Shown one piece after another: positions 16,688 to 24,677 of a stretch of 64,000 nt of DNA (within the stretch, counting starts at the first letter, position 1; each line of letters starts with the position of its first letter). The notes under the pieces were generated by a model. That model was given only the letters and a program-made list of their open reading frames with translations, did not search any database and was not told where the DNA came from. The translations under genes were made by a program, and so were the position numbers. This stretch comes from Thiohalophilus sp. (GTDB lineage: Bacteria; Pseudomonadota; Gammaproteobacteria; UBA6429; Thiohalophilaceae), in the NCBI RefSeq assembly GCF_034522235.1, contig NZ_JAXHLN010000003.1:1612001-1676000 (forward strand). The letters run 5' to 3'.

Positions 16688-16716
16688 TAAAAAACGGGGC
16701 CTTGCGCCCCGTTTTT
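16688..16716 (+). terminator. Rho-independent terminator closing the Cas6/DsrC-like cluster
   Basis: aaaaaacggggccttgcgccccgttttt: stem CGGGGC/GCCCCG with a flanking A-run and T-run, 24 bp after the stop at 16664. The symmetric A/T runs allow bidirectional function. Confidence 0.85.
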
Positions 16717-16763
16717 CATGTAAATTATAGCAAATTTCCTCTTTTCGGACTCAATATATAATT

Positions 16764-16905
16764 AACGCGGAGGTCGCAGAGGCGCGGAGACGCAAAGATA
16801 TAATTTTGAATGTTGAATTATGAATTTTGAATTACGGTGTGGCATTCCAAATAATTCAAAATTCAGCATTCAGAACTCAACATTGTTATCTTCCTCCGCG
16901 TTTTT
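16764..16905. repeat. Nested inverted repeat, nearly complete copy
   Basis: Left GC arm aacgcggaggtcgcagaggcg.. (16764-16797), left AT arm ttttgaatgttgaattatgaattttgaatt (about 16803-16832), short unique centre, right AT arm aattcaaaattcagcattcagaactcaacatt (about 16853-16883) and a shortened right GC arm cctccgcgtt. Between the 69-residue gene and ybiX. Confidence 0.88.
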
Positions 16906-16925
16906 ATCACTGTTCTATCGATTGC

Positions 16926-17600
16926 TCAGATCTCGGCCCACATGCGAAACAGGTTTGAATAGGCGATATCCACCTGTCGGGTTTCGTCGTCGTCGGGACG
17001 TTGCTGCAGCAGGCTCTCGCGGGCCTGGTTGAGGCCGAACAGCAATTCTCGCTGTGCGGGGTCCCGGATCATGCTCTGGGCCCAGCTGACGGCCACCAGG
17101 CGGCTGCCACGGGTCACCTCGCTGACGTGGTGCAGGCTCGAAGAGGGATAGATGACCGCATGCCCGGCCGGGAGTTTGATCGACTGACTGCCGAAGCTGG
17201 TGCGGATCACCAGTTCGCCGCCGTCGTATTCGTCCGGGCTGTTGAGAAACACCGTGCTGGAGACATCCGAACGATAGCGGCCCTGGGCGGGACCCATGAT
17301 GGCATCGTCCACATGATCGCCATAGGCCATACCCGGTTGATAGCGCGCGTAATAGGGCGCAGCAATTTTGGCCGGCAGGGTGACGGACTGGTACAACGGA
17401 TGCTTGACCAGATTGCCCATCACCAGATTGTTCAGCTGTTCCAGTTGTTCGGCGTCAGCGGCCAGCTCCTCGTTCTGTTTAACCCGTTCGGCCGCCATGC
17501 CGGCGGAGAGTTTACCATCGACGAAACGAGCGTTTTCCAGTACCGAACGGATATAGTCGAGCCGCTGTTGATCCAGTACATCGGGTATTGTCACAAGCAT
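16926..17600 (-). CDS. ybiX: PKHD-type Fe(II)/2-oxoglutarate hydroxylase, YbiX/PiuC family
   Basis: 224 residues, the usual length of YbiX/PiuC. Iron-binding motif HVDDAIMG (HxD, about residues 96-98), distal His in SSSLHHVSEVTRGSR (about 157) and the Arg for 2-oxoglutarate. N-terminal VLDQQRLDYIRSVLENARFVDGK is typical. Elsewhere this family lies beside TonB-dependent siderophore receptors; no such receptor is present here. Substrate unknown. It is transcribed towards the Cas6/DsrC-like cluster (convergent), with a repeat between. Confidence 0.88.
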   Translation of the reverse strand: MLVTIPDVLDQQRLDYIRSVLENARFVDGKLSAGMAAERVKQNEELAADAEQLEQLNNLVMGNLVKHPLYQSVTLPAKIAAPYYARYQPGMAYGDHVDDAIMGPAQGRYRSDVSSTVFLNSPDEYDGGELVIRTSFGSQSIKLPAGHAVIYPSSSLHHVSEVTRGSRLVAVSWAQSMIRDPAQRELLFGLNQARESLLQQRPDDDETRQVDIAYSNLFRMWAEI

Positions 17601-17684
17601 TACGTGGTGTCTCTGTGGCAGTGATTCGTTACAATAATACCAAATTCATGTCAGACCATGTGGCTGATCGAAAGGAGTTAAGTG

Positions 17685-18002
17685 ATGATACTGAATATCA
17701 TGGCGGATGGACAAAGTATTCCGCTGGAAGTGCCGGAGAACATGCTCAACGAAGCCAGGCCGGTGTTTGACAAGATGGATGCCGACATGGATAACGGCTG
17801 GCAGATGGGCCGGGACTGGCTGGATAATCCGGATCCGGAGCAACGTTGTCAGATCGCCGCGGACAAGCTGTTGACCGCGCTGGAGACGGACAATCGCAAT
17901 ATGGCGCAAATGATGGCCGCCTATATTCTCAGCAAGGCGCCGCAGGTCGAAACCGTGGTGATCGACACCAACGGTGAAATGACCGAAACCCATTTCATGT
18001 AA
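17685..18002 (+). CDS. Hypothetical protein, about 105 residues
   Basis: Acidic, methionine-rich soluble protein (MILNIMADGQSIPLEVPENML.., GWQMGRDWLDNPDPEQRCQIAADKLL, IDTNGEMTETHFM). One cysteine, no signal peptide. I choose the ATG at 17685 over the GTG at 17682 because AAAGGAG lies 7 bases upstream. Divergent from ybiX with only 84 bp between starts. No family recognised. Confidence 0.75.
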   Translation: MILNIMADGQSIPLEVPENMLNEARPVFDKMDADMDNGWQMGRDWLDNPDPEQRCQIAADKLLTALETDNRNMAQMMAAYILSKAPQVETVVIDTNGEMTETHFM

Positions 18003-18238
18003 TCCCTCGCCGCCGGCCGCCGCCTGTCGGGCGGCAGCAGCACAAACGCTATTCACTCATCGGCCCGCCCTGGATAACCTCTGTGTTGATAGTGTTTTTC
18101 TATGATATACCGATTGAACAATTCGTATTTTGATGCGCCGGGGAAAGTGTTGAATTTTTCTGGCGTTCCCGCCGCAGTGATCCTATAGTCAACAGGATAT
18201 CTCACTCAGCCAGGTAACAACGATAAACGATCATCTGC

Positions 18239-19519
18239 ATGAGTCAGTCTTTGAATTCCGCTTCCCGCCAACCGACCGCGATTCATCGGCCTCCAGGCAC
18301 GCTGTTCGCTCTTCTTGTCTGTTTATCGATCTGCCCGGGCCCGGTTGCGGGCGAGACCGGTGCGCAGGACAATTCCCTCAAACAGCGGATCGAGATTCTC
18401 GAGCGACAGTTGTCAACGCAGCAAGAGGGGAGTATCGCCGATAAGCAGGCGGCCCAGACCGGTGCGGAGAAGGATAATGAGGCGCCGGTAAAACTGGGTG
18501 GCGCGCTGCGCTTTAACTATTTTACCAGTGACCATAGTGATGATCTGAAAAACCGCTATGGGGACACCGGTCTGGATCTGTTCCGCCTCAACGCGGACGG
18601 TCAGTTCGGCAAACTGTTTCTGTCCGCCGAGTATCGCTTTTATCGCTACATGAACACCATTCATCACGGCTATGTCGGCTATCAATTAAGTGATAACAGT
18701 GAGATACAGGGCGGCATCACCCGGGTTCCCTTCGGTCTGCTGCCCTATGGCGCGCACAACTTCTGGTTCGGCGTACCCTATTATCTGGGACTGGCCGATG
18801 ATTATGACTCGGGTATCAAATATCAAACCCGCCAGGGCGGCTGGGATACACAGCTGGCCTTTTTCAAGAACGAGGAGCTGGGTAATGCCGGCGATCTGGC
18901 GCGCTATTCCTATGATCCGGTGACAACCGGCGCGACCGCTAATCAGGAAACCAACACCGTCAATGCGCGGGTGGCCTATACCTTCAATCGGGACAGTAGC
19001 TGTGCTCACGAAGTCGGGCTGTCCGCCCAGGGTGGACAGTTGTATAACGCCGACACCGCCGAAGACGGCGATCACTGGGCCGCGGCCGGTCATCTGGATA
19101 CACACTGCGGCCGCTGGAACTTTCAACTGCAACTGGCGCGTTATGCCTACAATCCGGAGAATCCCACCGGTATCTCTGATGATACGGTTACCGTCGGCGC
19201 GTTTTTGGATAGTTACGAGATCGCCTCACGCGGTAACCTCTATGTCGCCAATGTTGCCTATAATCTGCCGGTCAACTGGCCGGGCATCCAGCTACTGACT
19301 TGCTACAATGATTTCAGTATGCTGGACAAGCAGATTAGCGGCTTTGATAATTCCTATATCAATACCACCGGCTGTCTCATCAACGCCGGACCGACCTACA
19401 CATATGTGGATATTATCCGCGGGAAGAATATGATCTACCTGGGTGACGGTTCGCTGGCCGACGGCGGTAGTCAGGATTGGGAAACCCGTTTTAACATCAA
19501 CTTTGGTATTTACTGGTAA
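18239..19519 (+). CDS. Porin-like outer-membrane beta-barrel protein
   Basis: 426 residues. Signal peptide at residues about 22-40 (LFALLVCLSICPGPVAG), a short coiled coil (NSLKQRIEILERQLSTQQEG) and then an antiparallel-strand pattern rich in aromatic residues to the C-terminal FNINFGIYW, which ends in an aromatic residue as porins do. Three cysteine residues pair up in the second half, unusual for porins. The TAA overlaps the ATG of the next gene (TAATG at 19517-19521), so the two products are translationally coupled. Probably brings a solute through the outer membrane for that binding protein. Confidence 0.8.
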   Translation: MSQSLNSASRQPTAIHRPPGTLFALLVCLSICPGPVAGETGAQDNSLKQRIEILERQLSTQQEGSIADKQAAQTGAEKDNEAPVKLGGALRFNYFTSDHSDDLKNRYGDTGLDLFRLNADGQFGKLFLSAEYRFYRYMNTIHHGYVGYQLSDNSEIQGGITRVPFGLLPYGAHNFWFGVPYYLGLADDYDSGIKYQTRQGGWDTQLAFFKNEELGNAGDLARYSYDPVTTGATANQETNTVNARVAYTFNRDSSCAHEVGLSAQGGQLYNADTAEDGDHWAAAGHLDTHCGRWNFQLQLARYAYNPENPTGISDDTVTVGAFLDSYEIASRGNLYVANVAYNLPVNWPGIQLLTCYNDFSMLDKQISGFDNSYINTTGCLINAGPTYTYVDIIRGKNMIYLGDGSLADGGSQDWETRFNINFGIYW

Positions 19520-20667
19520 TGCACATGGTTCCATTACACAGAAGTGCTTTTGTCCGTTCCCTGCTGCGCACGGTAACGCTGCTGTGTCTGCTGATTCCGG
19601 GCAGCGGAACACTGCAGGCGCAAAGTACGACCTACCCGGATCCGTTGACCTTCGTCAGCTGGGGCGGGGCGTATACGCGCAGCCAGATGCTGGCTTTCGT
19701 TTATCCCTTTGAGCGGCGCTTCAATACGCGGGTCAATGTGCTCGATTATCACGGCGGGCTGGATGATATCCGTAATCAGGTCAGCTCACTCAATGTCAAA
19801 TGGGATGTGATCGATCTGGAACCGGCCGACGCCATTCGCGGCTGCGAGGAGGGATTGCTGCAGCCGCTCGATCCGGCACTGTTGAAAAAGAGTCCCGACG
19901 GTAAATCGCTGCAGGAGGATTTTTTGCCCGAGGCCATTCAAAAATGCGCCGTGGGTACGGTGGTCTGGTCGACCGTTATCGCTTATGACCGGCAGCAGTT
20001 CAAGGACGGCGCGGCGCCGGAGAGTCTGCAGGATTTCTTTGATACGGTACGGTTTCCCGGCCCCCGCGGCATGCGCCGCACGCCCAAGGCCAACCTGGAG
20101 TGGGCGCTGATCAGCGACGGTGTCCCCGCGGACCAGGTCTATTCAGTACTGGAGACTGACGACGGGTTGCAACGGGCGTTCAGCGTACTGGATCGATTGA
20201 AGCCGAATATTGTCTGGTGGAACAGCGGCGCCCAGGCACCGCGACTGCTGGAAGCCGGGCGGGTGGTAATGACCACTGCTTATAACGGACGGGTTTACGA
20301 TGCCATGGCCCAGCGCAGTCCGGGACTGCGAATTATCTGGGACCATCAGATCTGGAGCTATGACCTGCTGGGGATACCACGCCACAGCCGCAACCGGGAG
20401 CAGGCCGAGAAATTTATCCGTTTCGCCACCAGCAGTGAACAGCTGGCGGAACAGGCCCGACATATCCCGTACGGACCGGTACGCCACTCCGCAGTTGAGC
20501 GAGTCGAGAGCGCCCTGCGGCCCCATCTGCCGACCGAACCGGAAAACTTTGCCAATGCGTTACAGATCAACGCGGCCTGGTGGGCCGAGCATTTCGATCA
20601 AATCAATGTCCGCTTCGAAGAGTGGCTGGAACGGCCGGTGCGGGTACCGCGGGCGCTCCCACATTAA
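19519..20667 (+). CDS. Periplasmic solute-binding protein, PotD/spermidine-putrescine-like
   Basis: 382 residues with a signal peptide (residues about 9-35, LLCLLIPGSGTLQAQ). Family features: FVSWGGAYTRSQ near the N-terminus, VKWDVIDLEPADAIRGCEEGLL, WSTVIAYDR, and SYDLLGIPRHSRN. This is the extracellular solute-binding class that feeds polyamine or similar ABC importers. No permease or ATPase gene is adjacent, so it is an orphan receptor here. It is coupled to a porin-like gene, so it may also act as a sensor or partner of that channel. Confidence 0.85.
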   Translation: MHMVPLHRSAFVRSLLRTVTLLCLLIPGSGTLQAQSTTYPDPLTFVSWGGAYTRSQMLAFVYPFERRFNTRVNVLDYHGGLDDIRNQVSSLNVKWDVIDLEPADAIRGCEEGLLQPLDPALLKKSPDGKSLQEDFLPEAIQKCAVGTVVWSTVIAYDRQQFKDGAAPESLQDFFDTVRFPGPRGMRRTPKANLEWALISDGVPADQVYSVLETDDGLQRAFSVLDRLKPNIVWWNSGAQAPRLLEAGRVVMTTAYNGRVYDAMAQRSPGLRIIWDHQIWSYDLLGIPRHSRNREQAEKFIRFATSSEQLAEQARHIPYGPVRHSAVERVESALRPHLPTEPENFANALQINAAWWAEHFDQINVRFEEWLERPVRVPRALPH

Positions 20668-20676
20668 CTAACAGGG

Positions 20677-20704
20677 CCGAGGGACGAGTAACGAGGGACG
20701 AGGA
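20677..20704. repeat. gagggacgag repeat, copy 1
   Basis: ccgagggacgagtaacgagggacgagga immediately after the stop of the binding-protein gene; the same sequence with one change occurs at 60532-60559 after clpA. It contains two gagggacgag words separated by taac/ttac. Confidence 0.85.
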
Positions 20705-20719
20705 AGATCAAAATCCGGT

Positions 20720-20799
20720 AACCACGAAGATACCAGGACACGAAGGATAAAAGCTGAAATTTTATCAAGAACTCTTCGTGTCTTCGTGTCTTGGTGGTG
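20720..20799. repeat. Inverted repeat of the accacgaagacacgaag type
   Basis: Left arm aaccacgaagataccaggacacgaagga (20720-20747), right arm cttcgtgtcttcgtgtcttggtggt (20774-20798). The right arm runs into the GNAT gene at 20765 and encodes its C-terminal residues. Confidence 0.85.
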
Positions 20800-21247
20800 A
20801 ATCTTTATACGACGGCCCGAGAGTTTTAGACATTTCGTAATGGACGATCTCGCCGAACAGGGTATGACTCCGGCCCAGCAATTGATAACCGTGTTGTTGA
20901 TAAAAACCTACTACCGGTTCGCGTGCGTGTAGCAGCAACCGCCTCAGTCCCTGTTCCATAGCGGCATTTTCCAGTGCCAACAGGATCTGTTCGCCCAGTC
21001 CCTGTCCGCGGTAGTCAGGGTCAACCGCCATATAGCGCAGCTGTCCATTGTTGTTATCGAGCCGATGCAGACGGCCGACCGCGATAACCTGTCCCGCGTC
21101 ATTGACGATCATGCGATGAGTCGCCTCAGATTCGAGCGCATCGCGTTCACTGCCATGTGGCTGTTGCCAGGGAGCACGCAGGATCCGCCAGCGCAGATCG
21201 TAACAGGCCTCGAACTGCGCCGGGGTTTGCGGCGTGACAATCTGCAT
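20765..21247 (-). CDS. GNAT-family N-acetyltransferase with repeat-derived C-terminus
   Basis: 160 residues. GNAT core with acetyl-CoA loop DYRGQGLGEQIL (about residue 81) and HAREPVVGFYQQHGY. The natural end is near MSKTLGPSYK; the last about 12 residues (DSPPRHEDTKSS) are encoded by the intergenic repeat at 20720-20799, so the stop codon lies in repeat DNA. Probably co-transcribed with the upstream oxygenase gene (14 bp gap). Substrate unknown. Confidence 0.85.
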   Translation of the reverse strand: MQIVTPQTPAQFEACYDLRWRILRAPWQQPHGSERDALESEATHRMIVNDAGQVIAVGRLHRLDNNNGQLRYMAVDPDYRGQGLGEQILLALENAAMEQGLRRLLLHAREPVVGFYQQHGYQLLGRSHTLFGEIVHYEMSKTLGPSYKDSPPRHEDTKSS

Positions 21248-21261
21248 GGGCGGCGTTGCTG

Positions 21262-21870
21262 TCAGGCGAATACCACCCAGGTGGTGGCGATATACTTGAC
21301 GCCCTGTTCGAGCACGCAGGCGCGGTGCTCGTGAGTCCAGAAGGGCGGAAACAGAACCAGTTTACCGGTCTGCGGTTTGACCTTGATGTTCTGATACAAA
21401 AATTCGGTTTCGCCGCCGTGGCTGACGTCGTTCAGGTACCACAGCGCGACCAGCTGGCGCATGGCGAAGTCGTGGCTGCCGCCGTCGATGTGCCAGTGAT
21501 AATACTCGCCGGGCTGGTAGCGTTGCAGGCCGTAACCGATATCCTTGAACGGCCCCTTGAAATAAGGGAAAGTCTCGCGAAACTCCAGCAGGGCGGTCTT
21601 GAGTGACTGGAACAGTGCCTGATCCACATCCTTCCAGTGTTCCTTGCCGCTGACCACCAGATCGGTGGTTTTTTTTACCCCGCTGTTCTCATCCACCGTC
21701 TGGCCAATACGGCCCGGGTATTGCTCCTCGGTATGCTGTTCGAAGCGTTCGATCATATCCCGACACAGTTCGGCCGACAGGGCATCGGGCTGTTCGAAAA
21801 TAAAGCTGTTGGGCTGCAACTCGCGAATCGTCTTCAGCGGCGGCGGGGTGAACTCGGTCTGACTGGACAT
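21262..21870 (-). CDS. 2-oxoglutarate Fe(II) oxygenase, prolyl-4-hydroxylase-like
   Basis: 202 residues. Jelly-roll core with iron site HWHIDGG (HxD, about residues 125-127), distal His in FWTHEHRACVL (about 180) and the 2-oxoglutarate Lys in VKYIATTW. YHGGETEF-type loop is present (SHGGETEFLYQ). Related to P4H-type oxygenases acting on protein or small-molecule substrates. Third such oxygenase within 8 kb. Start at 21870, followed upstream by an intergenic repeat. Confidence 0.85.
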   Translation of the reverse strand: MSSQTEFTPPPLKTIRELQPNSFIFEQPDALSAELCRDMIERFEQHTEEQYPGRIGQTVDENSGVKKTTDLVVSGKEHWKDVDQALFQSLKTALLEFRETFPYFKGPFKDIGYGLQRYQPGEYYHWHIDGGSHDFAMRQLVALWYLNDVSHGGETEFLYQNIKVKPQTGKLVLFPPFWTHEHRACVLEQGVKYIATTWVVFA

Positions 21871-21905
21871 GCTAAAACCTGTGGCAAGTTAGGGTTCAGG
21901 ATCAT

Positions 21906-22010
21906 AACGCAGAGGCGCAATGTTATGTAAATGTTGAATTTTAAATTTTAAATTTTGAATTGAATGCGTGTCCACCATTCAACATTCAAAATTCAACATT
22001 CAAAATTATC
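21906..22010. repeat. Nested inverted repeat, AT-rich inner arms
   Basis: Left fragment aacgcagaggcgcaa (21906-21920), inner arms aatgttgaattttaaatttt.. and attcaacattcaaaattcaacattcaaaatt (21978-22008). Between the stop of the 350-residue gene and the oxygenase start. Confidence 0.85.
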
Positions 22011-22013
22011 TTT

Positions 22014-23066
22014 TCAGAGTCGGTTTTTTTCGATCAGATCCTGGATGGCTGCCACGTACTGGCGTTCGGGATCGGGCTCGATTTTGAGGATTTCCTCGGT
22101 CAGCTGCGACCAGTGTGCCTCGTTGCGATCGGCCAGTTCATCCAGCCGGGCACGATTGCCGGTCTCCTGCCAGTGACGGTAGGCGTCCATCAGCGATGGC
22201 GACAGGTGCTTGCGCATGTGGGTCAGGTTGCCGAAATAAAAATGCAACGACGGTTCGCTCTCCTTCTCCAGCAGAGCAGGCAGGGTGGTAATGGCGTCGG
22301 CCAGGTGGTCGCGCACCGCGCGCAGCATCAGCTCGGCTTTGGTGTAAGGCAGGGTGATTAGCAACTCTTCCCATTTTTTGCCGAGGCGTTCGCCGGCGCG
22401 GATCTCGCCGATTTCATGCAGCAGGATGGTCTCCAGCTCGTTATCCGTCATCGCCTCCAGCGCCTGGTCGACGTTGCCTTTGAAGTCGTAATAGCCCAGC
22501 GCCTTGCCCATGGCGTTGTCGGGCTGGTTCCAGTTCCAGCTTTCGAGCTTTTCCCAGAGCATGCGTTTGACGGATTCCCGGCGGATGTAGATATTGTTGC
22601 CCTGGGCCATGGCGGGCGGGGAGGTCAGATCCCGGGCCAGCTCCTTGTCGGCGACATACAGGGTATAGCCGTTATACGCATCATGACGCTTGAGCCGGGC
22701 GAGAAAAAAGTGGGGCTTGTTGTTGATGCCCAGGCCACCGCTGTAGACCAGTCCGTCGTCACGCAGGGCCGTGTTGATGGCGCCGGAGTCAAACGGATTG
22801 TATTCATTGTCGTCGATGCGCATGGGAGCAAATTCCTCGGTCTCCAGGCTCTCCCAGAGCGCCTCGCGCTCGCGCAGCCAGCGCCCGACCTGGCGGTTAT
22901 CGAGGGAGGCCGAGAAACCTTCTCCGGCCTCCCAGCGGAAGAATTCGCGCATTTTCATCAGATAGATACAGAGGGTGTAATCACCGGCATGACTGGCATC
23001 GGCGATGTGGCAGTTGCGCTGTACAGTCTCTTGCAGATTTTGCATCTCGCGACTCATCGGTATCAT
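22014..23066 (-). CDS. Conserved protein of unknown function, Sfum_1244-like
   Basis: 350 residues, soluble, no signal. Starts MIPMSREMQNLQETVQRNCHIADA.. followed by GDYTLCIYLMKMREFFRWE, a pattern I associate with the Sfum_1244 family of uncharacterised proteins. A central HEIGEIRAGE segment is reminiscent of, but does not match, HExxH. ATG at 23066 is preceded by GAGG. Transcribed divergently from the gene at 23284 (217 bp between). Family name is tentative; function unknown. Confidence 0.7.
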   Translation of the reverse strand: MIPMSREMQNLQETVQRNCHIADASHAGDYTLCIYLMKMREFFRWEAGEGFSASLDNRQVGRWLREREALWESLETEEFAPMRIDDNEYNPFDSGAINTALRDDGLVYSGGLGINNKPHFFLARLKRHDAYNGYTLYVADKELARDLTSPPAMAQGNNIYIRRESVKRMLWEKLESWNWNQPDNAMGKALGYYDFKGNVDQALEAMTDNELETILLHEIGEIRAGERLGKKWEELLITLPYTKAELMLRAVRDHLADAITTLPALLEKESEPSLHFYFGNLTHMRKHLSPSLMDAYRHWQETGNRARLDELADRNEAHWSQLTEEILKIEPDPERQYVAAIQDLIEKNRL

Positions 23067-23283
23067 TATTCCTCGCTGCCCAAACCGGAGTATAATCTTG
23101 TTTTTCCGGTAAGTAACTTAGTAAAATACTCTGGATTACAGGTTAGCATGTTGAGCATTCAGGTTCTACCCCTTAATAATCAACATATTAGCAACGTTTT
23201 TTAATGTGTATTCGCGCCTCCTGTCCGGGACCGCGCACCCTGGCGCGCATGCCGCGCCCTGATAATTGATATGTGAGGCTAAA

Positions 23284-23835
23284 ATGGTACGTTTAAAGAC
23301 CCGCTGGCATAACAAGGAGGTCAGCCACAGTTTTGATCAGATCGCCGGCGCACTGGCCTACAACCTCTGGAAAATCGCTATGAACGGCGTCCTGAACCTG
23401 GAGAAGGCCGATTTCGAGACCAACAGTCTCAAGCACCGCATGGAAATCATCGCCGAATACCTCGCCTTCAGCGTTCATCTGGCCGATCGCATGACCTACG
23501 AGCAGTTCGACGCAAACGAGCGCCAGGCCTTCATGACCGAGCTGGTGGGCAAGTGCGCCAAGCATTATGAGGACAATATGCGCGATGTGATGGGCGGGGG
23601 CGATTACCGCCAGGCGTTCATCGAACTGGTCAACCACCGCATGGCCGAGTATGCCGAATGCGACTGGTCAGCCGAAAACGGCCCGAGTTTCGGGATGAAA
23701 CGGATCTTCGGGGAGTTCGTCAAGGACGTACTCAATGACAAGGACAAGGAGTGGATCGGCCAGCAGATCATCGACGCCGAGGCCCCGGAGATCGTCCAAC
23801 AGCTGCGCCGGGCGATGCCGAATCTATTTACATAA
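23284..23835 (+). CDS. Hypothetical protein, 183 residues
   Basis: Helical soluble protein (MVRLKTRWHNKEVSHSF.., FDANERQAFMTELVGKCAKHYEDNMRDVMG). No recognised domain. The ATG at 23284 with GAGG 6-7 bases upstream is preferred over the TTG at 23266. Divergent partner of the Sfum_1244-like gene; both may respond to a shared control region at 23067-23283. Confidence 0.75.
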   Translation: MVRLKTRWHNKEVSHSFDQIAGALAYNLWKIAMNGVLNLEKADFETNSLKHRMEIIAEYLAFSVHLADRMTYEQFDANERQAFMTELVGKCAKHYEDNMRDVMGGGDYRQAFIELVNHRMAEYAECDWSAENGPSFGMKRIFGEFVKDVLNDKDKEWIGQQIIDAEAPEIVQQLRRAMPNLFT

Positions 23836-23867
23836 CAAGTAGTTATGGCTTGTATTTAAAGCGTTTT

Positions 23868-23988
23868 ACCGCAGAGGAGATAACTAACAATGTTGAATTC
23901 TGAATGTTGAATTTTGAATTATCCGGAATTCCGCAATTTAAAATTCAACATTAACCATTCAAAATTATACCTTCCCCTTTGCGTTGAA
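23868..23988. repeat. Nested inverted repeat, inner arms plus short outer arms
   Basis: Outer remnant taccgcagaggaga (23867-23880), inner left arm aatgttgaattctgaatgttgaattttgaatt (23889-23920), inner right arm aatttaaaattcaacattaaccattcaaaatt (23936-23967), right remnant tttgcgttgaa. Lies after the 183-residue gene. Confidence 0.85.
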
Positions 23989-24009
23989 TAGTTATGAAAA
24001 GCCGGGCAC

Positions 24010-24037
24010 AAAAAAGCGGGCCGTAGCCCGCTTTTTT
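24010..24037. terminator. Bidirectional rho-independent terminator
   Basis: aaaaaagcgggc-cgta-gcccgctttttt, stem GCGGGC/GCCCGC with A6 and T6 flanks, between the converging genes at 23284 and 24062. Confidence 0.88.
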
Positions 24038-24061
24038 GTTCAACTTGCCGCGGTCAGTGGT

Positions 24062-24256
24062 TTATTTTTTCCACTTGGCGAAGTTGTCGGTGTTCTTGGC
24101 CTTGCCGTCTTCGTAGCCGGCGCTGTAGGCCTCGGTGACACGCTGTTCTTCCCGCCCGGGGTTGTTCAGAAAGCCACCTTGCCAACCCTGGATGTATTCA
24201 GGATCAACACCTTCTTTTTCCATCTTGGTCACAGCGTCGTAGTAGTCTTGGTTCAT
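24062..24256 (-). CDS. Small hypothetical protein, 64 residues
   Basis: MNQDYYDAVTKMEKEGVDPEYIQGWQGGFL.. ends NTDNFAKWKK. Contains a GW-GGFL-NP motif and a YSAGYEDGKA segment, giving it the look of a conserved small cytoplasmic protein rather than a chance frame. AGGAGA lies upstream of the ATG (aggagactctc) and a strong terminator follows the stop. Function unknown. Confidence 0.75.
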   Translation of the reverse strand: MNQDYYDAVTKMEKEGVDPEYIQGWQGGFLNNPGREEQRVTEAYSAGYEDGKAKNTDNFAKWKK

Positions 24257-24677
24257 GAGAGTCTCCTCTATGTTCAGCAGATTATCGCAAGGTCATTAGT
24301 ATTAGTATCAGCAGGTTTCCGCCCACGGCGCATCAAGCGTCGGGCCGGACCGAAATTCAGTCAGTGGCATTTCTGTTGCCGCACAGCGCCAACCCGCCGG
24401 GTGGGCCGTACAATGGCCGCGAAATATACCAGAGTCTGGCGCGTAAATCCTGTTTTTCCGCCGTGGTTTCTCGCCCGGTCAGCGGCACGGACTGGCAGCT
24501 GCCCCCGGACAAACCCCGGCGTGACAGTAGTGTACAAAAACCCTGAATTATCACGTATATCCCGATAGAGGGAGGCCATCGTATTCAAAGGGAATAATAA
24601 CCGAGTCCGTGACTAGGTTAAGTAAATCAGGATATACTAGCGCGTTCAAGCGATAAACCCGCAGCGGGAGCCCGATT
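24257..24677. other. Intergenic region, no gene recognised
   Basis: About 420 bp between two divergent genes. Open frames on both strands here lack ribosome sites and family features. It contains an inverted pair ccgccgggtggg / cccccgg and, near the right end, a plausible promoter for the Sel1 gene. Confidence 0.5.
24609..24638 (+). promoter_or_regulatory. Possible sigma-70 promoter for the Sel1-repeat gene
   Basis: gtgact (24609-24614) and TATACT (24633-24638) separated by 18 bases, 40 bp before the ATG at 24678. The -10 is good and the -35 weak. Confidence 0.4.

Noticed and set aside
22360-22440. Zinc peptidase motif in the Sfum_1244-like protein
   Set aside because: HEIGEIRAGE lacks the second histidine of HExxH.
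24361-24588. Short overlapping frames on both strands in the 24257-24677 gap
   Set aside because: Mutually overlapping, no ribosome site, low similarity to protein-like composition.
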